64,000 nucleotides of DNA. Source: CAYYWP01 sp050176585 (GTDB lineage Bacteria; Desulfobacterota; Binatia; HRBIN30; CADEER01). Positions 44,208-52,871 of this stretch are shown here, piece by piece. Under the pieces are notes generated by a model. The model searched no databases and had not been told where the DNA came from. It saw only the letters and a list, made by a program, of their open reading frames with translations. How positions within the stretch are numbered: the first letter of the stretch is position 1; every line of letters begins with the position of its first letter. A program made the translations under genes and the position numbers. The DNA is taken from the NCBI GenBank assembly GCA_050176585.1, contig JBFXHX010000015.1:1-64000 (forward strand). Reading direction: 5' to 3'.

Positions 44208-46607
44208 ATGAATTACATTGGTGCGAACGTCATTGGAAAGACCAATCGCCTGCTCGCAGCCGGCAAGGGCACCTATGTCGGCGACATCCACGTCGCCGGC
44301 ATGTGTCACCTCGGTGTCGTCCGCAGCCCGCACGCGCATGCGCGCATCAAGCGCATCGATATGGCGGCTGCGAGCCGCATGCCTGGGGTGCTCGCCGTGA
44401 TCACCGGCGACGAGATTCGGGCCGCCACCCAGCCGCTGCCCACGCACAGCCCGGCGCTGGGCGAGAAGCAGACCAAGCTGTACGCGCTGGCGATTGACAA
44501 GGTTCGCTACGTCGGGGAGCCGGTCGCCGCGGTGGTCGCCGAAGATCGCTACACGGCCGACAAGGCGGTGAAGGCCGTCGAGGTCGAATACGAAGAGCTG
44601 CCCGCAGTCGTCGATCCCGTCAAGGCTCTCGAGCCGGGTGCTACGTTGGTCGTGGACGAGTGGGGCGATAACATTCTGTCCTCGCGCGTGCAGACACACG
44701 GAGATCCCGACGCGCGGATGCGCGCGGCGGCGGGCACGGTCACCGGCGTGGTCAAGACGCAGCGCTATACCGGGGCGTCGATCGAGCCGCGTGGCTACCT
44801 CGCGGAGTATGATAAATACCGCCAGCGGCTGACCTTCTGGGCATCTACCCAGTCCCCGCACTCCTTGCGCCTCTTTCTGGCGACCACCCTGGGACTGCGC
44901 GAGAGCCAGGTCCACGTGATCCAACCGCACGTCGGCGGCGCCTTCGGGCTCAAGCTGCCGACGTTCCCGGAGGAACCGCTGATCTGCTATCTCGCGATGC
45001 GCCTCGAGCGCCCGATCCGGTGGATCGAAGAGCGCATGGAGAACCTGGCCGTCGGTGGTCACGCGCGCGAGATGGAGCTCACGTTCGAGGCCGGTTACGA
45101 AGCGGATGGGCGGGTCACCGCGCTCACCGTGCGGTTGATCGCCGATGTCGGTGCGCCCTCGGCCCTGTGCGGCTGGGGCATGGCAAATGTCGCCGCGTTC
45201 CTCATTCCCGGCGTGTACAAGATCAACGATGTGCGCGTGGATCGCGTCTCGGTGGTCACGAACAAATGCCCCTGGAACGCATATCGCGCCTACGGCAAAG
45301 AGGCCGCGTGCTTCATGCTCGAGCGGATCATGGATGTGGTCGCCGAGCGGACCGGCTTGGACCGCGCCGAGGTGCGCTTGCGCAATTTCATCCAGCCCGA
45401 CGAATTCCCATTCAAGCAGGTGTCCGGCGCGAGCCTCGACAGCGGCAACTACCAGCGCGTCCTGCATCACGCACTGGAGGCGGGCGCCTGGAAGGAGTTC
45501 GGCACAGAGCAAGCCAAGGCCAAGGCGGCGGGCGAGCTGATCGGCATCGGCTTGGCGTACGAGCTGACGCCGGAGGGCGGATGTATTCCGCAATCCTCTC
45601 TGCTGTCCGCGTACGACGGCACGCGCGTGCGCCTCGATCCAACCGGCGAGGTGACGGTGATGACCGGGGTGACCTCGCCGGGGTGCGGGAATGAGACCGG
45701 CATCGCCCAGATCGTCGCGGATGGCGTCGGTGTGCCGATCGACGACGTGCAGATCGTGCAGGGAGACACCGACATCTGTCCGTTCGGGCTCGGCAACTCG
45801 AGCTCGCGCAGCGTGATCTTTGGCGGCTCGGCGGCCAAGCTCGCGGCCCAAGACCTCCGCGAGAAGATGTGCCGTGTCGCCTCTCGCATGCTCGAGGTCG
45901 CCGTCACCGACCTCGAGGTGGGGGACGGGAAGATCGCGGTCAAAGGCGCGCCGGCGCGGTTCGTCACCGTGCGCCAGGTGGCCTCGGCGATCTACTCGCA
46001 CGCCTTCAGCTTGCCGGTGTGTGACGAGGAGCCGGGGCTCGATGTCACCCGGTATTTCCGCCACGGCAACTTCAGCGCCATGAACAAGGAGCCCGATCCC
46101 GAGGGCCGGTTGAACTTCTACTCGACCTGGCCGAACGGAGCGACCATTGCCGTGGTGCGGGTCGACCCCGACACCGGCATGGTCAAGGTGCTGCGCCTGC
46201 TCAGCGTGCACGACGCCGGCGTGCTGGTGAATCCGATGCTCGTCAACGCGAACCTGCACGGCGCGTTCGCGCAATCGCTCGGTGGTGCGATGTACGAGCA
46301 GCTGGTCTATGACGACGCCGGACAGCTCCTCACCGGCACGTTCATGGATTACACGATGCCCACGGCCGTCGACCTGCCGAGCTTCGAGATCGCGCATGAG
46401 GTCACCCCGTCGCCGTTCAACCCGCTCGGAGCGAAGGGCGCCGGCGAGTCCGGCATCTCCGGGCCGATGGCGGCGGTCGCGAGCGCCATCGACAATGCGC
46501 TGCAGCAGATCGGCGTGAACGTACACGTGATGGAGATGCCGCTGACCCCCGATCGCGTGTGGCGGAGCATCCAGGCCGCGCGAGAGGCAGCTGGCCAGCC
46601 GGCATGA
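44208..46607 (+). CDS. Molybdenum hydroxylase large subunit, CoxL family (orphan)
   Basis: A 799-residue large subunit starting MNYIGANVIGKTNRLLAAGK after GGGAGAGGG. Motifs are RSPHAHARI, QPHVGGAFGLKLPTFPEEP (Ala where others have Gly), the loop CPWNAYRAYGKEAA, VTSPGCGNETGIAQIVADG, GNSSSRSVIFGGSAA and the C-terminal LGAKGAGESGISGP with the catalytic Glu. It groups with the large subunit at 10313-12700 and is distinct from the VYRGVG subgroup. It has no M or S subunit beside it. Its stop overlaps the next start by four bases (ATGA), and it heads a long co-directional run of hydrolase and CoA genes. Confidence 0.94.
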   Translation: MNYIGANVIGKTNRLLAAGKGTYVGDIHVAGMCHLGVVRSPHAHARIKRIDMAAASRMPGVLAVITGDEIRAATQPLPTHSPALGEKQTKLYALAIDKVRYVGEPVAAVVAEDRYTADKAVKAVEVEYEELPAVVDPVKALEPGATLVVDEWGDNILSSRVQTHGDPDARMRAAAGTVTGVVKTQRYTGASIEPRGYLAEYDKYRQRLTFWASTQSPHSLRLFLATTLGLRESQVHVIQPHVGGAFGLKLPTFPEEPLICYLAMRLERPIRWIEERMENLAVGGHAREMELTFEAGYEADGRVTALTVRLIADVGAPSALCGWGMANVAAFLIPGVYKINDVRVDRVSVVTNKCPWNAYRAYGKEAACFMLERIMDVVAERTGLDRAEVRLRNFIQPDEFPFKQVSGASLDSGNYQRVLHHALEAGAWKEFGTEQAKAKAAGELIGIGLAYELTPEGGCIPQSSLLSAYDGTRVRLDPTGEVTVMTGVTSPGCGNETGIAQIVADGVGVPIDDVQIVQGDTDICPFGLGNSSSRSVIFGGSAAKLAAQDLREKMCRVASRMLEVAVTDLEVGDGKIAVKGAPARFVTVRQVASAIYSHAFSLPVCDEEPGLDVTRYFRHGNFSAMNKEPDPEGRLNFYSTWPNGATIAVVRVDPDTGMVKVLRLLSVHDAGVLVNPMLVNANLHGAFAQSLGGAMYEQLVYDDAGQLLTGTFMDYTMPTAVDLPSFEIAHEVTPSPFNPLGAKGAGESGISGPMAAVASAIDNALQQIGVNVHVMEMPLTPDRVWRSIQAAREAAGQPA

Positions 46608-47341
46608 TCATCGACGCACACGCGCATTGCGACGTCCGCTTCGGGTGGGTGCACACCCCTGAGGTGATCATTCGCATGATGGACGAGGGCGGCATCGATA
46701 AGGCGTGCGTCACCGGCCTTGCGGATATCCCCGGTGACGATCCCGATGCGTACCCGCGCTTCGTCAGCGCGCTGCACGCGCACCCCGATCGGCTGGTGGC
46801 GGGGTACTTGCGCATCAACCCGTGGTACGGCGAGCAGGCGCGCGATCTGCTGCGCCGCGGGGTCGCGGAGGACGGCATCAAGGGGCTCAAGCTGCACCCG
46901 ACCACGATCATCCTGCCGCCTCATGCACCGGCGGTCGTCGAGTTCGTCCGCATGGCGGGTGAGCTCGGCATCCCGGTGTTGATCCACAGCGGCGATGAGC
47001 CCAACGCCATGCCGCTGCAGATCGGCAAGTGCGCCGAAGCCTGTCCGGACACCGACATCATCATGGGACACATGGGCGGCGTGTTCTTCTGGGAGGACGC
47101 GTTGCGCGTCGCCGAGCGCTACCCGAACGTGTACCTCGATCCGAGCGGAAATCCGATTCCGGACATCATCCGCCGCGGGGTCGACGCGGTAGGGGCGGAA
47201 CGCGTCGTGTTCGGCACCGACATGCCGGCGATGCACCCACGGGTGGAACGCAAGAAGCTCCAGCTCGCCGGGCTCACGGTCGAGCAGATGGAATCGATCT
47301 GCTGGCGCAACATCGCGCGCCTCATGCGGCTGCCGATATGA
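46604..47341 (+). CDS. Amidohydrolase family protein (TIM-barrel, COG2159-like), complete metal site
   Basis: A 245-residue metal-dependent hydrolase or decarboxylase. The expected ligands are present: IIDAHAHCD (HxH) at the N-terminus, KGLKLHPTT, VLIHSGDEP, IIMGHMGG and VFGTDMP (the Asp). It is short compared with the usual 280-350 residues of the family. The start ATG overlaps the CoxL stop, and its stop overlaps the next amidohydrolase start, so three genes are translationally coupled. It may hydrolyse or decarboxylate the product of the Mo hydroxylase. Confidence 0.9.
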   Translation: MIIDAHAHCDVRFGWVHTPEVIIRMMDEGGIDKACVTGLADIPGDDPDAYPRFVSALHAHPDRLVAGYLRINPWYGEQARDLLRRGVAEDGIKGLKLHPTTIILPPHAPAVVEFVRMAGELGIPVLIHSGDEPNAMPLQIGKCAEACPDTDIIMGHMGGVFFWEDALRVAERYPNVYLDPSGNPIPDIIRRGVDAVGAERVVFGTDMPAMHPRVERKKLQLAGLTVEQMESICWRNIARLMRLPI

Positions 47342-48084
47342 TCATCGACGCGCACGCAAGCCTCGGGACGAGCCTTTACGGCCCGCACCAGTCAGTGGAT
47401 GAGCTGCTGGCGCGCATGGCTGCTCACGGCATCGATCGCGCCGTGGCGAGCCCCTTCACCCCTATCGACCTGGACTTTCGCCGTGCCAATCACATGGTCG
47501 CGGAGGCGGTCGCGGCGCATGAGAACCTGGTCGGTTTTGCTCGCATCGATCCGCGGCTCGGCGCGGTCTCCATCGGCGAGCTGGAGGCCTGCCGCCGCGA
47601 GGGCCTGCGCGGCGTGAAGGTGGATCCGTTCGAGCAAGCGTTTCAAATCAATTCCAACCTGGTCTTCGGCTTCTTCCGCGCCTGCGCGGATGCCGGGATG
47701 CCCCTGCTCGTGGTCGCCGGGCACCCGAACGTGTCTTCGCCGCTGCAGATCGGCGATCTAGCCGAGCGCCTGCCGGCACTGCAGATCCTGATCGCCCATG
47801 GTGGACAATTGGCCATGCACGGGCTCGGCATCATGGACTGCCTATTGGTGGTCAAATCGGTGCCGAACGTCCACGTCGAGACGAGCGGCATTCCGGAAAC
47901 CGGCACCGAGAGCCTGATCGAACGCGTCGTGCTGGAGGTGTCGCCGGAACGCGTAGTGTTCGGGGCGAACACGCCGATCAACCATCCCGAGATGGAGCTG
48001 GAGCGCATCCAGGCTGCGAACATCCCCGCGGCGGCCAAGACCGACATTCTCGGACCGAACGCCGCCCGCATTCTCGGCCTGTAG
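47338..48084 (+). CDS. Amidohydrolase-like protein with degraded metal-binding motifs
   Basis: A 248-residue paralogue of the preceding protein, starting with the same IIDAHA segment. The HxH motif reads DAHAS, so the second His is Ser. The KLHP position reads KVDPF, and the final FGTD motif reads FGANTP, so the catalytic Asp is Ala-Asn. LIAHGGQ retains one His. It is coupled by a four-base overlap to the intact copy. A non-catalytic partner subunit or a changed activity are both possible. There is no frameshift, so it is not an obvious pseudogene. Confidence 0.85.
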   Translation: MIIDAHASLGTSLYGPHQSVDELLARMAAHGIDRAVASPFTPIDLDFRRANHMVAEAVAAHENLVGFARIDPRLGAVSIGELEACRREGLRGVKVDPFEQAFQINSNLVFGFFRACADAGMPLLVVAGHPNVSSPLQIGDLAERLPALQILIAHGGQLAMHGLGIMDCLLVVKSVPNVHVETSGIPETGTESLIERVVLEVSPERVVFGANTPINHPEMELERIQAANIPAAAKTDILGPNAARILGL

Positions 48085-48094
48085 GAGGTTTTCG

Positions 48095-49060
48095 ATGTCG
48101 CGCATCGTTCTCATGACCGCCGATCGGTTCAAGGCCATGAACCAGATCGACATCGAGGCGTGGTCCGACTGGGCGACGAAGAAGTTCGGCCATGCCATCG
48201 AATTCCCGACCAAGCTGCCGGTTTACGGCACCTACCTGGACGGCGATCCGGGCGGGTCCTTCATCGCATTGGACGATCGCGACCAGCCGGTCGGGTACAT
48301 CTTCACGCGCACGTTCGGCCGCGTCGGCTTCTTCGGACCGTTCGGAGTGGTTCCCCGGCATCAGGGCAGCCATGTCGGCAAGGCGCTGGTGATGAAGACG
48401 GTCGAGTACATGGAGCAGAGCGGCTGTACCACCATCGGGCTCGAGACCATGCCCGAGACGGCCTACAACCTCGGTCTGTATTCCAAGCTCGGCTTTCGCA
48501 TGTTCACGATGACGCTGCGCGTGCACAAGGTGCTGCCTGCGGGCAGCTCGCAGCTGCCGGCGAACGTGGCGGTGATGACCACGCCGACGGCCGACCTCCT
48601 CGAGCGCGTGCGCGCGATCAGCGGCACGCTGGAAGACGGCCTCGACTTCAGCAAGGAGGTCGCGCTGCTGCGCGAACACCCCATCGGTGCCTGTCTGACG
48701 TACTCGGTCGGCGGCAGCGTCTGCGGGTTTGCGCTCTGCTACGCGTTTCCGGACACCGTCGGTCTCTACCCCCCGAGCGATCCGCAAAACGTGCGCATCC
48801 GCATTCTCGCCATGGACGCGAACCGATGCGGTCAGGACGATTTGCGCGCTTTCATGCGCGCGTGCGAGAACTATACCCGCTCGCTCGGGCGCACGACGGT
48901 CACCGCACCGATTTACGCCCAGTACCACGACAGTCTGCAGACGCTCTTCGCCGAGGGCTATCGCGTACACGATGGATATCCATCCCTGGTGAAGCTCGCG
49001 CGCGGTCATTACAGCGTGCCACGCCCGGAGGCGGTCTGCCTGTCCGAGTGGGCAGGGTGA
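48095..49060 (+). CDS. GNAT family acetyltransferase-like protein, two-domain
   Basis: A 321-residue protein. Residues about 1-150 form a GNAT domain with FFGPFGVVPRHQGSHVGKAL, which is the acetyl-CoA-binding loop region, and YNLGLYSKLGFRM at the end. Residues about 160-321 resemble a second GNAT-like half. The usual Q/RxxGxG/A loop is only partly kept (RHQGSHVGKA). It has a very strong Shine-Dalgarno (AGGAGG). The gene is 10 bases after the amidohydrolase pair, so it belongs to the same operon. Substrate unknown. Confidence 0.86.
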   Translation: MSRIVLMTADRFKAMNQIDIEAWSDWATKKFGHAIEFPTKLPVYGTYLDGDPGGSFIALDDRDQPVGYIFTRTFGRVGFFGPFGVVPRHQGSHVGKALVMKTVEYMEQSGCTTIGLETMPETAYNLGLYSKLGFRMFTMTLRVHKVLPAGSSQLPANVAVMTTPTADLLERVRAISGTLEDGLDFSKEVALLREHPIGACLTYSVGGSVCGFALCYAFPDTVGLYPPSDPQNVRIRILAMDANRCGQDDLRAFMRACENYTRSLGRTTVTAPIYAQYHDSLQTLFAEGYRVHDGYPSLVKLARGHYSVPRPEAVCLSEWAG

Positions 49061-49080
49061 ACGGGTAAACGGGAGAAGAC

Positions 49081-49548
49081 ATGACCCAGCTGGACAAACC
49101 GCGACTCGACGCATTCCTGCAGGACACCAGCATCGTCGCCATCCTCGCGTCGGTGGACGGGCGCAAAAAGCCGTACCAGGTGCCCGTCTGGTACGAGTGG
49201 GATGGGACCTACATGTGGATCGTCAGCAAGCCGCGCGCGCGCTACGTGCGCCACATCGAAAAAGACCCAAACGTCTCGGTGTGCATCGCTACGCCGAAGC
49301 TCCCGTACGTGCGCGTCCTGATCCAAGGGCGCGCGAAGCTGATCCCCACGGACCAGGACTGGGTGCCCATGGGGCAGCGCATGGCCAAGCGCTACCTGGG
49401 CGCGCGCGAGGGATACGCGTACATCGAAAAGACGAAAGACTGGAAGCGGATCTACATCCGGATCAAGCCCACGCGGATCATCTCCTGGGATGGCGGGACC
49501 ACCGGTCACGCGTGGGGGAAGAAGTACATCCAGAAGGCCGCGTCGTGA
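49081..49548 (+). CDS. Pyridoxamine 5'-phosphate oxidase family protein (FMN/F420 split barrel)
   Basis: A 155-residue flavin-reductase-like split-barrel protein. It shows SIVAILASVDGRKKPYQVPV and WYEWDGTYMWIVSKPRARYV, followed by DPNVSVCIATPKLPYVRVLI. Such proteins bind FMN, F420 or other flavins. F420-linked members often occur with LLM enzymes, and two LLM proteins are in this window. The gene follows the GNAT gene by 20 bases with GGGAG upstream of the ATG. The cofactor and role are not determined. Confidence 0.86.
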   Translation: MTQLDKPRLDAFLQDTSIVAILASVDGRKKPYQVPVWYEWDGTYMWIVSKPRARYVRHIEKDPNVSVCIATPKLPYVRVLIQGRAKLIPTDQDWVPMGQRMAKRYLGAREGYAYIEKTKDWKRIYIRIKPTRIISWDGGTTGHAWGKKYIQKAAS

Positions 49549-49597
49549 GTGCCGCGAGCGAGTAGTCATCGCTGGGCGGCCATCGGGAGGAACACTA

Positions 49598-50092
49598 ATG
49601 GACGTGCCCTTCCTCGAACAGGTGAAGATCCAGGCTCAGGTGCTGGTGCCGCTGATCCAGGCGTTTCAGGCGGAGTTCGGTCGAGAGCGCACCAACGCGA
49701 TCGTCCCCCAAGCGCTCTGGGAGTTCTACCGCAAGTTCGGCGAGCAGTGGTTTCAGCAGACCCCAGGTGAACCGACGGAAAAGATCGCCGCCGCGATCGA
49801 CATGTTCGCGGCCGGTGACGCCATCGACGTCGAGGAGCTCCGGCGCTCACCCGAGGCGTTTGACTTCAACATCACCGGTTGCCGCTACGCGCAGTTCTTC
49901 AAAGCGCTGGGCGTCCCCGAGCTCGGCTACCTGCTGGTGTGCAGCATCGACCCGCCGATGACCGAGGGGTACGGAGGCGATGTCGAGCTGACCCGCACGC
50001 AGACGATCATGCAAGGCGCAACCCACTGCGATTTCCGATACCGCATCAAGCCGCGAAGCAACGCTCCCACCAAGGGCTCGACCCCCGAATAG
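49598..50092 (+). CDS. L-2-amino-thiazoline-4-carboxylate (ATC) hydrolase family protein
   Basis: A 164-residue protein matching the ATC hydrolase family. The C-terminal half contains NITGCRYAQFFKALGVPELG, YLLVCSIDPPMTEGYGG and TRTQTIMQGATHCDFRY, with three conserved Cys. The founding enzyme opens the thiazoline ring of ATC to N-carbamoyl-cysteine in Pseudomonas cysteine synthesis. Many relatives are uncharacterised, and the substrate here may be another small ring. CGGGAGG precedes the ATG. It lies in the operon that starts with the CoxL gene at 44208. Confidence 0.85.
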   Translation: MDVPFLEQVKIQAQVLVPLIQAFQAEFGRERTNAIVPQALWEFYRKFGEQWFQQTPGEPTEKIAAAIDMFAAGDAIDVEELRRSPEAFDFNITGCRYAQFFKALGVPELGYLLVCSIDPPMTEGYGGDVELTRTQTIMQGATHCDFRYRIKPRSNAPTKGSTPE

Positions 50093-50129
50093 CGCCGCGT
50101 CGCTGCCGTTCTGAATGAGGAGTCGATCC

Positions 50130-51515
50130 ATGCTGACCGGTTCGGGTCAGAAGCGAAGGGGCCGCGCGTGGTCCGCACGCGCCGCCGCGCTCGCGCTGTG
50201 CCTGAGCGCTGCGCCGGCGCCCGCTGCACCGATGGAGCAGGGCGCCGAGCCAGCCCGGCGGAGCGAGCGCTATCTCCTGGTGTGGACGGGTGATGACGAC
50301 CGCCGAGACGAGGATTTCCTCGCCGTGATCGACGCCGATCCCACATCGAAGACCTACGGCAAGGTGCTCAAGACGGTGCCCGTGGGGTCCAAGGCGAACG
50401 AGCCCCACCACATCGACTACGTGCCGCGGCCCGAAAAGACACTGTGGGGCTCCGGCTTGCTCACCAGCCGCACGTTCGTGTTCGACATCGCGACGCCGCC
50501 CGACGTGAAGTTGATGAAGGTGGACGAGCCGAGCGGCGATGGACGTCGGCTGTTTGCACCGCACAGCTATATCCGGCTGGCGAACGGCAACACGTTGTCG
50601 TCGTTCCAGGAGTCCGGCGACTTCGGCCGCTCGCACGTGCACGGCCAGAGCCATGGCATCGGCGGGCTCGTCGAGTTCGACCCCCGCGGCAACTTCGTGC
50701 GCGAGATCAGCGCCGCGGATCCGGAGGCGAAGAACGAGATCATCGCGCCGTACAGCTTGCAAGCGAAGCCGAGCATCGATCGCCTGGTCACCACGAACGA
50801 GGCGCATGGGTTCGTGCACGGCGACTTCACCCCGGGGCGCTCGGTACAGGTCTGGCGCCTCTCGGATCTCAAGCTGCTGAAGACGGTGGTGCTGCCCGTT
50901 GGCCCCCGCGGGACCGAGAACTGGGCGCCGTTCGAGCCCCGCTTCGTTCATGCCCCGGGTAAGCCGATCGTCTTCCTGAACCCGGACCTCGGCGGCTCCC
51001 TGTACGTATCCGAAAATATCGACAGCCCGAACCCGACCTTTCAGCTGGTGTACGACTTCGGCGCTAGCTCACTGCCCGGCGTGCCCGTGATCACGCGCGA
51101 CGATCGGCTGATGATCGTCCCGCTCGAGGGCGCCACCGAGGACGGCGGCAATCGCATCGTGGTGCTCGACATCTCCACGCCGTCCCAGCCGCGCAAGGTG
51201 AGCGAGCTGCATTTCAACCGCGATCCGGAGAGCGCGTTGACGGCGCGCTTCGGGCGCCCGCATTGGGTGACGCTCAGCCGCGATGAGTCGCGCATCGCCG
51301 CCTCGTGCTATACGATCGACGTGCCGGGAGTGTTCATCGACGGGGACCGGCGCATCTACATGGTCAAGTTCGACAACAAGAGCGGCGCGATGGCATTCGA
51401 CACCACTTGGCGGGACGAGGTAATGGATCGCGTGGGGGTCAGCTTCACGCGTACCACGTGGCCGCACGGCGCCACGGGACCGGCGCGCCCGCACGGGATG
51501 ATGCTGGTCGATTGA
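50130..51515 (+). CDS. Selenium-binding protein / methanethiol oxidase-like, exported
   Basis: A 461-residue beta-propeller protein resembling the SBP56/methanethiol oxidase family. It shows EDFLAVIDADPTSKTYGKVL, KANEPHHIDYVPR, SGLLTSRTFVFDI, PHSYIRLANGNTLSSFQ and RPHWVTLSRDESRIAASCYT. The N-terminus has a signal peptide, with Arg and Lys followed by AAALALCLSAAPAPAAP, so it is probably periplasmic. Bacterial methanethiol oxidases oxidise CH3SH to formaldehyde, H2S and peroxide, using copper. The ATG here follows GAGGAG; an in-frame ATG five codons earlier is possible. Sequence similarity is only partial, so substrate is open. Confidence 0.78.
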   Translation: MLTGSGQKRRGRAWSARAAALALCLSAAPAPAAPMEQGAEPARRSERYLLVWTGDDDRRDEDFLAVIDADPTSKTYGKVLKTVPVGSKANEPHHIDYVPRPEKTLWGSGLLTSRTFVFDIATPPDVKLMKVDEPSGDGRRLFAPHSYIRLANGNTLSSFQESGDFGRSHVHGQSHGIGGLVEFDPRGNFVREISAADPEAKNEIIAPYSLQAKPSIDRLVTTNEAHGFVHGDFTPGRSVQVWRLSDLKLLKTVVLPVGPRGTENWAPFEPRFVHAPGKPIVFLNPDLGGSLYVSENIDSPNPTFQLVYDFGASSLPGVPVITRDDRLMIVPLEGATEDGGNRIVVLDISTPSQPRKVSELHFNRDPESALTARFGRPHWVTLSRDESRIAASCYTIDVPGVFIDGDRRIYMVKFDNKSGAMAFDTTWRDEVMDRVGVSFTRTTWPHGATGPARPHGMMLVD

Positions 51516-51545
51516 ACGGTGAGCGCACTCGCTTCGAGGGGAGTA

Positions 51546-52403
51546 ATGGTCATTCGGAACATCGCGATCATAGGCGCGGGACAGATGGGCATGGGCATCG
51601 GTCAAGTGGCCGCCCAGGCTGGATTCGACGTCTGGTTGCACGATGTGGCGCCGGCGGCGATCACGAGAGGCCTCGACCACCTGCGCGCCGGGCTCGATCG
51701 ACTCGTCGGGCGCGGCAAGCTGACGGCCGCTGTCCGCGACGAAATTCTTTCGCGCATGCACGTGACGCCGGAGTTCGAGAACCTCGGCACGGCGGATTTC
51801 GTCATCGAAGCCGCCACCGAGGATGAAGCTCTCAAAACCCAGCTGTTTCGCCGCTTGAATGAGACCTGCCCACCCGAAACGATCCTGGCCTCGAACACGT
51901 CGTCGATTTCGATCACTCGACTCGGGACGGCCAGTGCGCGCCCTGAGAAAGTCATCGGGATGCACTTTATGAACCCGCCACCCGTGATGCGGCTGGTCGA
52001 GATCGTGCGCGGATTGGTGACATCGGACGAGACCTACGAGGTGGTCAAAGGGCTGGCGGAGCGGATGGGGAAGACCACCATGGTCGCGGCCGATTCCCCC
52101 GGATTCGTGGTGAACCGCGTGCTGGTGCCGATGATCAACGAGGGGATCTACGCCGTGCACGAGGGCGTCGGCAGCGTCGAGGCGGTCGACACCGCGATGA
52201 AGCTCGGGTCGAATCAGCCCATGGGGCCGCTGGAGCTGGCGGACCTGATTGGGCTCGACACCTGCCTAGCGATTATGGAAGTCATGCACAACGTGCTCGG
52301 TGACGACAAATATCGGCCGTGCCCACTGCTGCGGAAATACGTGGACGCCGGCTATCTCGGGCGCAAGACCGGCCGCGGTTTCTATCGCTACACGGGGGAT
52401 TGA
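51546..52403 (+). CDS. 3-hydroxyacyl-CoA dehydrogenase family protein (3-hydroxybutyryl-CoA dehydrogenase-like)
   Basis: A 285-residue NAD(P)-dependent dehydrogenase of short-chain 3-hydroxyacyl-CoA. The nucleotide fold is IAIIGAGQMGMGIGQVAAQA. The catalytic His lies in GMHFMNPPPVMRLVEIV, and ADSPGFVVNRVLVPMINEG follows. The C-terminus is PLELADLIGLDTCLAIMEVM. Length and motifs match Hbd/MmgB. It could act after the glutaryl-CoA dehydrogenase-like enzyme at 42323, but no enoyl-CoA hydratase is seen in the window. GAGGGGAG precedes the ATG. Confidence 0.93.
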   Translation: MVIRNIAIIGAGQMGMGIGQVAAQAGFDVWLHDVAPAAITRGLDHLRAGLDRLVGRGKLTAAVRDEILSRMHVTPEFENLGTADFVIEAATEDEALKTQLFRRLNETCPPETILASNTSSISITRLGTASARPEKVIGMHFMNPPPVMRLVEIVRGLVTSDETYEVVKGLAERMGKTTMVAADSPGFVVNRVLVPMINEGIYAVHEGVGSVEAVDTAMKLGSNQPMGPLELADLIGLDTCLAIMEVMHNVLGDDKYRPCPLLRKYVDAGYLGRKTGRGFYRYTGD

Positions 52404-52522
52404 GAGCTGAGTGGGGCTACAGCAGGTTCGCCGCTGGCGAACGAGGCGATCGCTGTGGCCGTGCAACGCGGGTCTGGGACCGCCGAGCCAACTGGTCCCC
52501 AATCTGTCTGAGGGAGGCAGTC

Positions 52523-52834
52523 ATGCGGCAATGGAGAATGGTGGTAGGCATCGCAGTCGGGATCTGGGCCGTGGCAGTCACCGGAACTACGGCGCGCGCC
52601 GCCGACGCCGCGGATCCGGAGAAGATCACCTGCGAGCAGTTCCTGGCTATGGACGAGGACGAGCGTGAGCACACCGCGTACTGGGTCGAGGGATGGGCGG
52701 TGGCGAAAGGCAAGATGTTGATCGGCGGGCTGCCGTTGCAGAGCATGAACCGACCGGCGGGACCGATCGCGGAGGCTTGCAAGAAGGACCCGAAGGCCAC
52801 GCTCATTCAGGTGCTGCCTCAGCACTTCAAATAG
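52523..52834 (+). CDS. HdeA/HdeB-like small periplasmic protein
   Basis: A 103-residue protein with a signal peptide (hydrophobic residues about 7-22, ending ARA before ADAADP). The mature part resembles HdeA/HdeB acid-stress chaperones: ITCEQFLAMDEDEREHTAYW, then PAGPIAEACKKDPKATL, with the two Cys that form a disulfide. HdeA proteins bind unfolded periplasmic proteins at low pH. The ATG follows AGGGAGGCAGTC. Its place among catabolic genes is unusual. Another secreted role is possible. Confidence 0.78.
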   Translation: MRQWRMVVGIAVGIWAVAVTGTTARAADAADPEKITCEQFLAMDEDEREHTAYWVEGWAVAKGKMLIGGLPLQSMNRPAGPIAEACKKDPKATLIQVLPQHFK

Positions 52835-52871
52835 AGCACAACGCTTTTCATACGCTGGGAGGCGGCGTCAC

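Noticed and set aside
47338..48084. Pseudogene call for the second amidohydrolase
   Set aside because: The frame is intact, the length equals its paralogue and the gene is translationally coupled on its upstream side. Only ligand residues are changed.
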